Assembly: GCA_036278255.1 (NCBI GenBank) | Contig: DASULK010000040.1 | Location: 1-15,712 of the forward strand | DNA: 15,712 bases | Direction of reading: 5' to 3' | Source: DASULK01 sp036278255 | GTDB taxonomy: Bacteria > Actinomycetota > Actinomycetes > Mycobacteriales > Micromonosporaceae | Part shown: piece after piece, positions 1 to 6,252 of the stretch | How the letters are laid out: every line of letters begins with the position of its first letter | Position numbering within the stretch: position 1 is the first letter of the stretch | Made by a program: the position numbers and the translations under genes | The notes under the pieces: generated by a model | The model's database searches: none | Told to the model about the DNA's origin: nothing | Seen by the model: the letters and a program-made list of their open reading frames with translations, nothing else

Positions 1-897
1 CTCGGCGTCGACCTGGTGGCGCTCTCGTTCGTCCGCTCGCCCGAGGACATCAAACTGGTCCACCAGGTCATGGACGAAGCCGCGGTACGCCGGCCAGTGC
101 TGGCCAAAGTGGAGAAACCCGAAGCCGTGGAGCACCTCGAGGAGATCATCGCCGCCTTCGACGGCGTCATGGTCGCCCGCGGCGACCTGGGGGTGGAACT
201 CCCCCTCGACCAGGTGCCCCTGGTGCAGAAACGTGCCGTGCAGCTCTGCCGGGAAAACGCCAAACCCGTCATCGTCGCGACCCAGATGCTCGACTCAATG
301 ATGGACAACTCCCGCCCGACCCGGGCCGAGGCGTCCGACGTCGCCAACGCGGTACTGGACGGCGCTGACGCGGTCATGCTCTCCGGCGAAACCAGCGTCG
401 GCAAATATCCGGTGCTCACCGTGAGCACCATGGCCAAAATCATCACCACTACCGAGTCGGGATCGATCACCGTGCCCCGACTCCAACACGACCCCCGCAC
501 CCACGGCGGCGCGCTGACCGTGGCCGCCTCCCAGATCGCCCGCGCCATCGGCGCCAAGGCCCTCGTCGCCTTCACCCAGACCGGCGACACCGTCCGGCGA
601 CTCTCCCGCCTACACTGCCGCCTGCCGCTGGTCGCCTTCACCCCGGTACCCGAAGTGCGTTGCCAACTCGCACTCTCCTGGGGCGTGGAAGCCTTCCTCA
701 TGCCGTTCGTACAGCACACCGACGACATGTTCCGCCAGGTGGACCACGCCCTCCTCGGCCTCGGCATGGCCAAGCCCGGCGACTACGTGGTCATCGTGGC
801 CGGTAGCCCACCCGGCACCCCCGGCTCCACCAACACCCTGCGGGTCCACCAGCTCGGCACCCTGGTCGACCCGGCCGCCGTACGGCCACCGTGGTGA
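1..897 (+). CDS. pyk: Pyruvate kinase, C-terminal part (5' end outside window)
   Basis: Pyruvate kinase transfers the phosphate of phosphoenolpyruvate to ADP, the last step of glycolysis, in the cytosol. The reading frame is open from base 1, so the N-terminal part of the (beta/alpha)8 barrel is missing; 298 residues remain of a usual 470-480. Visible motifs are the catalytic lysine and metal-binding glutamate in AKVEKPE (about 100-120), the metal-binding aspartate in MVARGDLGVELP (about 169-204), the ATQMLDSM segment (about 277-300), and RPTRAEASDVANAV followed by DGADAVMLSGETSVGKYP (about 316-414). The C-terminal alpha/beta domain ends with a typical VIVAGSPPGTPGSTN segment. The stop codon at 895-897 overlaps the start of the thioesterase gene, suggesting translational coupling. 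Identification is firm; the start lies outside the window. Confidence 0.97.
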   Translation, partial: LGVDLVALSFVRSPEDIKLVHQVMDEAAVRRPVLAKVEKPEAVEHLEEIIAAFDGVMVARGDLGVELPLDQVPLVQKRAVQLCRENAKPVIVATQMLDSMMDNSRPTRAEASDVANAVLDGADAVMLSGETSVGKYPVLTVSTMAKIITTTESGSITVPRLQHDPRTHGGALTVAASQIARAIGAKALVAFTQTGDTVRRLSRLHCRLPLVAFTPVPEVRCQLALSWGVEAFLMPFVQHTDDMFRQVDHALLGLGMAKPGDYVVIVAGSPPGTPGSTNTLRVHQLGTLVDPAAVRPPW

Positions 898-1778
898 ACA
901 CAGAGGACCGACTCGTCGGCCAAGCCGCCGTTGACGAACTACTCAAACTGCTCGACCTAGACCGGGTCGACGAGATGTCGTTCCGCGGCACCAGCCCACC
1001 GATCGGGCCGCTGCGCGTCTACGGCGGACAGGTCGCCGGCCAGGCACTGGTGGCCGCCGGGCGTACCGTCGCCCCGGACCGCGCCGTCCACTCCCTGCAC
1101 GGCTACTTCGTCCGCCCCGGCGACCCCACCGAACCGATCGACTACCGCGTCGAGAACATCCGGGACGGCCACTCCTTCTCCGTACGCCGCTCCGTAGCCT
1201 GGCAGCACGGCAAGCCGATCTTCTTCATGTCGGCCTCCTTCCAGCGGCAGGAAGAGGGGCTGGACCACCAAGCCCCCCACCCACCCGACGTGCCCGGACC
1301 GGACGAAGCCCCCACGCTCAGCGACTGGTTGTCCCGCTACCCGGAGCGGCTGGGCATCTGGACAGCACTCTCCCGCCCCATCGACGTCCGTTACGTCAGC
1401 GAGCCGGGCTGGGTGCGCCCCGGCCACCGTCCCGCCAATCCCTACGAGCGGGTGTGGATGCGCATCGACGGGAAACTCCCCGACGATCCGCTCCTGCACG
1501 CCTGCGCCCTCACGTACGCCTCCGATCTGACCCTGCTCGACGCGGTGCTCTCCGTCCACGGCGAGGTCTGGGGACCCGGCGGAGTGATCGGCGCCAGCCT
1601 CGACCACGCCCTCTGGTTCCACCGCCCGTTCCGCGCCGACGAGTGGTTCCTCTACGACTGCTGGAGCCCGTCGGCCGCCGGCGCTCGCGGCTTGGCCACC
1701 GGACGCATGTTCACCGCCGATGGGGTGCATATCGCCAGCGCCGTCCAGGAGGGCCTGCTACGCCGCGTCGGGGAGTGA
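891..1778 (+). CDS. tesB: Acyl-CoA thioesterase II (TesB-like)
   Basis: This 295-residue protein matches acyl-CoA thioesterase II, a double-hotdog enzyme that hydrolyses fatty acyl-CoA to free acid and CoA. The N-terminal hotdog is marked by YGGQVAGQALVAAGRTV (44-60), the HSLHGYFVRPGD stretch (67-78) and RDGHSFSVRRSVAWQ (91-105). The C-terminal hotdog holds the family's Asp-Ser/Thr-Gln triad: D212 in YASDLTLLD, S236 in ASLDHALWFHRPF, and Q286 in SAVQEGLLR. The length is normal for the family (about 285-295). Two adjacent GTG codons (891, 894) could start the protein; both overlap the end of pyk and neither has a clear Shine-Dalgarno sequence, which fits coupling to pyk translation. The physiological acyl-CoA substrate cannot be told from sequence. 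Confidence 0.92.
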   Translation: MVNTEDRLVGQAAVDELLKLLDLDRVDEMSFRGTSPPIGPLRVYGGQVAGQALVAAGRTVAPDRAVHSLHGYFVRPGDPTEPIDYRVENIRDGHSFSVRRSVAWQHGKPIFFMSASFQRQEEGLDHQAPHPPDVPGPDEAPTLSDWLSRYPERLGIWTALSRPIDVRYVSEPGWVRPGHRPANPYERVWMRIDGKLPDDPLLHACALTYASDLTLLDAVLSVHGEVWGPGGVIGASLDHALWFHRPFRADEWFLYDCWSPSAAGARGLATGRMFTADGVHIASAVQEGLLRRVGE

Positions 1779-1812
1779 CCGCTTGACCTTCCACCCGCCC
1801 CACATTCAGCCA

Positions 1813-1837
1813 CCCCGTCGATCAAGAACTAGCGGGG
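1813..1837. terminator. Possible bidirectional terminator between convergent genes
   Basis: In the 67-base gap between the convergent thioesterase and decarboxylase genes, CCCCG at 1813-1817 can pair with CGGGG at 1833-1837. An alternative hairpin pairs GGGG (1834-1837) with CCCC (1841-1844) around a three-base loop. There is no T tract on either side, so the call rests on the position and the short stems only. Confidence 0.3.
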
Positions 1838-1845
1838 AGGCCCCT

Positions 1846-3354
1846 CTAACGGACATCCAAGGCTGAGGCGGCATCGGAGATCAAGCGCCATGCCTCAGCC
1901 ACATGCTCCTCCGTCGTCAGCGGCGACCCCACCGCCAACCGCAGCGTGTAGCGACCCTCCACCCGGGTATGTGTCAACAGGACCCGACCGGTCGCATTCA
2001 CCCGCGCCAACAACTCCGCATTACGGTCATCGACATCGGAGCGCTCCCCACCGGGACGGCCGCCGGCCGGCTCCGCCCCGGCCCCATCACAGCCAACCCC
2101 CTTCTCGTCGCCCCGCAACCGGAAACAGACCAGCGAGAACGGATGCGGGGCCACCACCTCGAACCGGTCATCGGCCCGTACCCACCCCGCGAAGCGCTGC
2201 GCCAACTCCACCCCGGAACGGATGTGCGCCCGTAGCCCCTCCACGCCGTACCAGCGCAGCACGAACCACAACTTCAACGCCCGGAACCGCCGGCCCAGCG
2301 GCACCTGCCAGTCCCGGTAATCAATGACCGCACCCGACTCGGTCGCCGCATTGCGCAGATACTCCGGCAACACCGTCAGCGCCTCGATCAGCTCCGCCCG
2401 GTCCGCCACCCAGAACGCGTCACAATCAAAACCGGTCAACAGCCACTTGTGCGGATCGAAACAATAGGAATCGGCGTACTCCACACCCGCATGCGACCAG
2501 CGCAGCTCCGGGCAGACCGCCGCCGCCCCGGCATACGCAGCATCAACATGCAGCCAGACACCGTACTCCCGGCACAGCTCGCCGATCGCCGGCAGCGGAT
2601 CGACAGCGGTGGTCGAGGTGGTGCCGATCGTGGCGACCACCAGAGCCGGCGTCACCCCCGCAGCCCGATCCGCCTCGATCGCCGCCCGCAGCGCCTCCGG
2701 GCACATCGCCAGCGTCCGCGGATCAACCTCGATGAGCCGGGCACCCGCATCGCCGAGCCCGGCGATCCGTACCGCCTTCTCAATCGACGAATGCCCTTGT
2801 GTGGAGGTGTAGACCCGGAACCGCCCCTCCAGTCCGTCCCTGCGCCACCGCCCGCCGCTGGCCCGATGCAACGCCGCCAAGGTGGCGACCAGCGTCGCCG
2901 ACGACGCCGAATCCTGGATCACCCCGCCGCCGGTGCCGGTCGACCGGAACCGCGCCGGCAGGTCGAGCAGCTCCGCCAGCCAGTCCAGCATCACCGTCTC
3001 CACCTCGGTGCAGGCCGGACCCGTCGCCCATAACATGCCCTGTGTGCCCAGCCCCGCAGCGACCAGATCACCCAGCACACTCGGTCCCGAGGTGTTGGCC
3101 GGGAAGTAGGCGAAGAACCCCGGATGCTGCCAGTGGGTGGTGCCCGGGGAGACGACGGCGTCCAGATCAGCGAGGATCCGCCCGAACTCCTCACCCTGTT
3201 CCGGTGCCGTCACCGGCAGCCGCGCTGCGATCTCCCCCGGCTTCACCGGCGGCGCCACCGGTCGCTGCGCCAGCGTCGCCCAGTAGTCGGCGATCCAATC
3301 GATCACCGCGTACCCGTTGCGTCGGAACTCCTCGGGGTCCATGTGTCCGGCCAT
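1846..3354 (-). CDS. Group II PLP-dependent aromatic L-amino acid decarboxylase
   Basis: This 502-residue protein belongs to the fold-type I, group II decarboxylases (DOPA/tryptophan/tyrosine decarboxylase family), which release CO2 from an aromatic amino acid to give an amine. The substrate cofactor region is HPGFFAYFPANTSGP (77-91). The PLP-stacking histidine is H188 in STQGHSSIEKA, the pyridine-N-binding aspartate is D271 in HVDAAYAG, and the Schiff-base lysine is K303 in DPHKWLL. The catalytic-loop tyrosine is Y332 in LPEYLRN. D271, K303 and Y332 fall at the same numbers as in pig DOPA decarboxylase. Tyr at 332 favours true decarboxylation over the aldehyde-synthase variants that carry Phe. 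Residues about 415-441 form a Gly-rich insertion near the C-terminal domain. The start is ATG 3354, or ATG 3342 four codons later; neither has a strong ribosome-binding site. It lies 80 bases behind the flavin oxidoreductase on the same strand. The substrate is unknown. Confidence 0.9.
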   Translation of the reverse strand: MAGHMDPEEFRRNGYAVIDWIADYWATLAQRPVAPPVKPGEIAARLPVTAPEQGEEFGRILADLDAVVSPGTTHWQHPGFFAYFPANTSGPSVLGDLVAAGLGTQGMLWATGPACTEVETVMLDWLAELLDLPARFRSTGTGGGVIQDSASSATLVATLAALHRASGGRWRRDGLEGRFRVYTSTQGHSSIEKAVRIAGLGDAGARLIEVDPRTLAMCPEALRAAIEADRAAGVTPALVVATIGTTSTTAVDPLPAIGELCREYGVWLHVDAAYAGAAAVCPELRWSHAGVEYADSYCFDPHKWLLTGFDCDAFWVADRAELIEALTVLPEYLRNAATESGAVIDYRDWQVPLGRRFRALKLWFVLRWYGVEGLRAHIRSGVELAQRFAGWVRADDRFEVVAPHPFSLVCFRLRGDEKGVGCDGAGAEPAGGRPGGERSDVDDRNAELLARVNATGRVLLTHTRVEGRYTLRLAVGSPLTTEEHVAEAWRLISDAASALDVR

Positions 3355-3355
3355 G

Positions 3356-3408
3356 CCAACAGTCGATCAAGCAATGAGCCGCCAGGCAAGGGCTTCCTGG
3401 ACTGTTGG
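3356..3408 (-). promoter_or_regulatory. Paired leader abutting the decarboxylase start codon
   Basis: In the minus-strand RNA, CCAACAGTC (3408 to 3400) is perfectly complementary to GACTGTTGG (3364 to 3356). The second arm ends one base before the ATG at 3354. Inside this 9-bp stem, CCAGG (3400-3396) pairs with CCTGG (3386-3382) around a nine-base loop, sharing one base with the outer stem. No Shine-Dalgarno sequence is visible, and the outer stem covers the place where one would sit. This is seen in the sequence; a role in translation or attenuation control is inferred. Confidence 0.4.
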
Positions 3409-3434
3409 AAACGCCGCAGCGGCAGCAGAACCAG

Positions 3435-4457
3435 TCAACCTTGCCGCCGCAGACCACCGGCCACCCGCTCGGCGACCAACTCGTACGAGCGCATCCGGTC
3501 GGCGATGTCGTACACCATCGTCGTCAGCATCAGCTCGTCCGCGCCGGTCCGCTCCAGCAGCTCACCGAGCTGCCGACGCACCGTCTCCGGCGACCCCACC
3601 GCCTGCCCCGCGTACCGCGCCTCCACAAACTCCCGCTCCGCCTCCGTATATGGGTACGCCGCCGCCTCCTCGGGGCTCGCCAACGGCTGCGGCCGCCCCG
3701 ACCGCAACTGCAGAAACGACAGCCCCGCCGGCCCAGCCAGCCACCGCGCCCGCCCATCGGTGTCGGCACAGACCGCGTTCACCGCCACCATCACGTACGG
3801 CTCATCCAGCCACCGTGACGGCCGGAAATGCCGCCGGTACAGCGCCACCGCCGGCAGCGTGTGCGCCGCACTGAAATGGTGCGCGAAGGAGAACGGCAGC
3901 CCGAGCAGCCCGGCGAGCCGGGCGCTGAAGTCACTCGACCCCAGCAGCCACACCGCTGGCATCTCGCCCCGCCCCGGCGTCGCCGTGATCGGCGTCGGGT
4001 GATCGCCCGTGAAGTAGTTGACCAGCTCCGCCAGCTCCTGCGGGAAATGCTCCGCGGAGAGCCCCTCCCGCGTCCGGCGTAGCGCCGCGGCGGTCACCGG
4101 ATCGGTGCCCGGTGCCCGCCCGAGCCCCAGGTCGATCCGACCCGGATGCAGCGCCGCCAGGGTGCCGAACTGCTCGGCGACCACCAGCGGAGCGTGGTTG
4201 GGCAGCATCACACCGCCGGAACCGACCCGGATCGACGAGGTGTGGGCGGCCAGGTGGGCGATCAGCACGGCCGGCGCTGAACTCGCGATGGCCGGCATGT
4301 TGTGATGCTCCGCCACCCAGAAGCGGTGGTAGCCGAGGGCTTCGGTACGGCGGGCCAGCTCGGTGGTGTGGGCCAAAGCCTCACTGACGGGCGCGTCGGC
4401 CGCGACCGGTGCGAGGTCGAGAACGGACAAAGGAATATTGATCACAACACTATTCAA
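3435..4457 (-). CDS. LLM-class (luciferase-like) flavin-dependent oxidoreductase
   Basis: This protein of about 340 residues is a bacterial-luciferase-like monooxygenase with a TIM-barrel fold, closest in motifs to the family known as luciferase family oxidoreductase group 1 (YhbW-like), which probably uses FMNH2. Evidence in order: IPLSVLDLAPV near the N-terminus, RFWVAEHHNMPAIASSAP (45-62), VGSGGVMLPNHAPLVVAEQF (78-97), GRIDLGLGRAPGTD (106-119), and a C-terminal GSPETVRRQLGELLERTGADELML segment typical of this family. The longest frame starts with TTG at 4457; GTG at 4445, giving MINIPLSVLDL, agrees better with the usual family N-terminus. Neither start has a good ribosome-binding site. It lies 36 bases downstream of the LAGLIDADG gene and 80 bases upstream of the decarboxylase, all on the minus strand, so cotranscription is possible. 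The substrate is unknown. Confidence 0.88.
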   Translation of the reverse strand: MNSVVINIPLSVLDLAPVAADAPVSEALAHTTELARRTEALGYHRFWVAEHHNMPAIASSAPAVLIAHLAAHTSSIRVGSGGVMLPNHAPLVVAEQFGTLAALHPGRIDLGLGRAPGTDPVTAAALRRTREGLSAEHFPQELAELVNYFTGDHPTPITATPGRGEMPAVWLLGSSDFSARLAGLLGLPFSFAHHFSAAHTLPAVALYRRHFRPSRWLDEPYVMVAVNAVCADTDGRARWLAGPAGLSFLQLRSGRPQPLASPEEAAAYPYTEAEREFVEARYAGQAVGSPETVRRQLGELLERTGADELMLTTMVYDIADRMRSYELVAERVAGGLRRQG

Positions 4458-4493
4458 CCCGCACGGCGACGCTTTCTTCCGAGGTTCTGCTGG

Positions 4494-5243
4494 TCATGAT
4501 TTCGGGCCGACGTGGCGGTCGAGCGCGGCGACCGCCTCCCGCCGCGCCACGGAGAGGGAGTTGCTCCGGTTCATCCGCCAGGCGATCCCCAACAGATCCA
4601 GCGCCCACTGACACAGCTCCATGATGTCGGCCGATTTGTTGACGAACAGACAGCGCGGGTAGACGTACACCTTGCCCCGGACGGTGACCCGGTTGGCGAC
4701 CCGGCAACCGTCCGAGTGGAAGAGGCCGCGCAGGAAATGTCCCGCCTGCGCCGCGATGATCGGGCGCTGCCACTCGGTCAGGACGATCGGCCGGTCGTGC
4801 TTCTTGCCCGGCCCATGCTGCGGCAGCAGGCACGGCCAGTGCTTCCCATAGCTCTGCACCGCGACACAGCCAATCTTCTGCACCCGCTGCACGGAAGCGG
4901 CGAGGACTGCCTTCATGGCCTCTTCGCAGGCGTCGATCAGATTCGGCCAGGTGTTTGTGCAGTAGATGCGCAATACGGGGACCCGAGCCGACGTGACCAG
5001 GTGCCCGTCGCCGAGGTAGAGCCCGAGCAGATACGCGTAGGCCGCGGGATCGGTTGGCCCACCACCTCGTTCGCCGCAACGGAAGCACCTGAGTTCGCTA
5101 CCAGTTTGCTTGGGTTCCGGACGGTCACGGCACCAGTGCCACACGGTGTCATAGGGCAGGTTAACGGCCCGTGCGGCTGCCGCGATGGTGTCGCCTGCGA
5201 GGTAGAGCTGGCGGGCGCGATTACGTACGTGAAGAGGATGCAC
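4494..5243 (-). CDS. HTH and double-LAGLIDADG homing-endonuclease-like protein
   Basis: The 249-residue protein begins with a helix-turn-helix of the resolvase/terminase type (about 8-38, RQLYLAGDTIAAAARAVNLP then YDTVWHWCRD). A CFRC cysteine pair follows at 53-56. Two LAGLIDADG-type helices are seen: LLGLYLGDG at 72-80 (acidic residue D79) and LRGLFHSDG at 171-179 (D178), about 100 residues apart as in single-chain LAGLIDADG proteins. Both active-site acids are kept, so nuclease activity is possible. Similar actinobacterial proteins are usually annotated as hypothetical or as regulators, and a DNA-binding role without cleavage is the main alternative. The start is GTG at 5243 with no clear ribosome-binding site. 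It lies 31 bases after the 3' end of tRNA-Leu on the same strand, with no U-tract terminator between. The first 60 codons use more A/T third bases (CCT, CTT, GTA, AAT, ACT) than the neighbours. Confidence 0.75.
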   Translation of the reverse strand: MHPLHVRNRARQLYLAGDTIAAAARAVNLPYDTVWHWCRDRPEPKQTGSELRCFRCGERGGGPTDPAAYAYLLGLYLGDGHLVTSARVPVLRIYCTNTWPNLIDACEEAMKAVLAASVQRVQKIGCVAVQSYGKHWPCLLPQHGPGKKHDRPIVLTEWQRPIIAAQAGHFLRGLFHSDGCRVANRVTVRGKVYVYPRCLFVNKSADIMELCQWALDLLGIAWRMNRSNSLSVARREAVAALDRHVGPKS

Positions 5244-5266
5244 GCAGGCACGCTAGAACGTACGTG
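5223..5266. repeat. Direct repeat ACGTACGTG flanking the LAGLIDADG gene start
   Basis: ACGTACGTG occurs at 5223-5231 and again at 5258-5266, 35 bases apart centre to centre. One copy lies just inside the coding region and the other between the tRNA and the GTG start. Each copy contains the 8-bp palindrome ACGTACGT. The layout is compatible with an operator pair for the adjacent HTH protein or with an insertion scar, but function is not shown. Confidence 0.45.
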
Positions 5267-5274
5267 CGACATTT

Positions 5275-5361
5275 TGGTGCCGGGAGCGGGATTCGAACCC
5301 GCAAGCCCTTTCGGGCAGAAGTGTTTGAGACTTCCGTGTATGCCTGTTCCACCATCCCGGC
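5275..5361 (-). tRNA. tRNA-Leu, anticodon CAA, with encoded CCA
   Basis: Reading the minus strand, the acceptor arm GCCGGGA (5361-5355) pairs with TCCCGGC (5284-5278), followed by the discriminator A and an encoded CCA ending at 5275. The anticodon stem GAAGT/ACTTC encloses the loop CTCAAAC, giving anticodon CAA, which reads UUG leucine codons. A long variable arm (CCCGAAAGGG), typical of the class II tRNAs Leu and Ser, follows, then the T arm GCGGG-TTCGAAT-CCCGC. The length is 87 bases with CCA. All arms pair fully, so the tRNA looks functional. Confidence 0.96.
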
Positions 5362-5372
5362 GAGTGCCGCCA

Positions 5373-5378
5373 ACTGTA
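5373..5378 (-). promoter_or_regulatory. Candidate -10 element for tRNA-Leu
   Basis: On the minus strand TACAGT lies 11 bases before the first base of the tRNA, matching the actinobacterial TANNNT -10 pattern. The matching -35 position 17 bases upstream reads TGTCCG, which is weak. The call rests mainly on the -10 match and on position. Confidence 0.4.
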
Positions 5379-5438
5379 CCGGACTACCCTCGTGACGGAC
5401 ACCGGGTGGTACCGGGCAAGTGTTAGGGGTAGAGGTTC

Positions 5439-6050
5439 GTGGGGGAGATGCAGGCGAGTGGCGAGCGTCGGCGGGTGCTGATCGCCGAGGATGAGGCGCT
5501 GATCCGGCTCGACTTGGCCGAGATGCTCGCCGAAGAGGGCTACGAGGTGGTCGGCGAGGCGGGGGACGGTGAGACCGCCGTACGGCTGGCCGAGGAGTTG
5601 AAGCCCGACCTGGTCATCCTCGACATCAAGATGCCGGTGATGGACGGGCTGGCGGCGGCGGAGCGGATCGCCGGGGCCCGGATCGCCCCGGTGATCATCC
5701 TGACCGCGTTCAGCCAACGCGATCTGGTGGAGAGGGCCCGGGCGGCCGGAGCGATGGCCTATCTGGTCAAGCCTTTCCAGAAGGGGGATCTGGTGCCGGC
5801 GATCGAGATTGCCCTGTCTCGTCACGCGGAGATCGCCGTGCTGGAGTCCGAGGTCGCCGGGCTGACCGACCGGCTGGAGACCCGCAAAATCGTCGAGCGG
5901 GCCAAGGGGACGCTGATGACGGCGTATGGGATGACTGAACCGCAGGCGTTCAAGTGGATCCAGCGCACGGCGATGGACAGCCGGCTGAGTATGCGTGAGG
6001 TCGCGGACCGGATCGTGACCGAGGTGCCAGGCGACAATTCCGGGCAATGA
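5439..6050 (+). CDS. pdtaR: Two-component response regulator with ANTAR RNA-binding domain (PdtaR-like)
   Basis: The 203-residue protein has an N-terminal receiver domain (about 12-125) and a C-terminal ANTAR domain (about 138-193). Receiver residues are complete: acidic pocket E17/D18 in IAEDEALIR, phosphoacceptor D62 in LVILDIKMP, T89 and K111 in YLVKPF. The ANTAR part shows LETRKIVERAKGTLM, MTEPQAFKWIQRTAMDSR and MREVADRIV, the three-helix pattern that binds dual-hairpin RNAs to prevent transcription termination. The order and length match mycobacterial PdtaR (Rv1626), the partner of sensor kinase PdtaS; no kinase gene is in this window. The start is GTG 5439 behind AGAGG, with ATG 5448 as an alternative. 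It is divergent from tRNA-Leu and lies about 200 bases upstream of livK. Whether it controls the transporter genes next door is unknown. Confidence 0.93.
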   Translation: MGEMQASGERRRVLIAEDEALIRLDLAEMLAEEGYEVVGEAGDGETAVRLAEELKPDLVILDIKMPVMDGLAAAERIAGARIAPVIILTAFSQRDLVERARAAGAMAYLVKPFQKGDLVPAIEIALSRHAEIAVLESEVAGLTDRLETRKIVERAKGTLMTAYGMTEPQAFKWIQRTAMDSRLSMREVADRIVTEVPGDNSGQ

Positions 6051-6126
6051 GGGTGTTAACTGGCGTGGAATTCGTGGAACGACGGGCACGCTACGTAACG
6101 GTTTAGTGAACCCCCATTCCAGGGAC

Positions 6127-6156
6127 TTACGGCCCGCCTGCCTGGTGGGATAACGT
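6127..6156 (+). promoter_or_regulatory. Weak promoter candidate upstream of livK
   Basis: The 202-base gap between the ANTAR regulator and livK contains TAACGT (6151-6156), a TANNNT -10 match, with TTACGG (6127-6132) 18 bases upstream as a poor -35. The -10 lies inside a small inverted repeat, GGGA-TAACG-TCCC (6147-6159). It would give a leader of roughly 90 bases before the TTG start. No other clear element or small gene is visible in this gap. Confidence 0.3.
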
Positions 6157-6252
6157 CCCGCCCCAGACCGGGATGTCGGTCACACTCGTGCCGCCCGCAA
6201 GAGCCAGTTGGCAACGGGTGGTTCGGGTCGGAGTGGAGGAGGGGTTCGAGTC

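Noticed and set aside
957..1730. Minus-strand open frame of 257 codons opposite the thioesterase
   Set aside because: The thioesterase on the plus strand has its full triad; the antisense frame shows no family motif.
3124..4002. Plus-strand open frame of 292 codons across the decarboxylase and oxidoreductase genes
   Set aside because: It is antisense to two well-supported genes and rich in Ser/Arg/Pro without any domain.
5275..5361. Integrative element attached to tRNA-Leu
   Set aside because: No integrase, relaxase or cargo genes are present, and no repeat of the tRNA 3' end was seen by eye within the window.
6208..6252. Upstream TTG start for livK
   Set aside because: It would put 15 Gly/Arg-rich residues before the signal peptide and lacks a ribosome-binding site, while TTG 6253 has a strong one.
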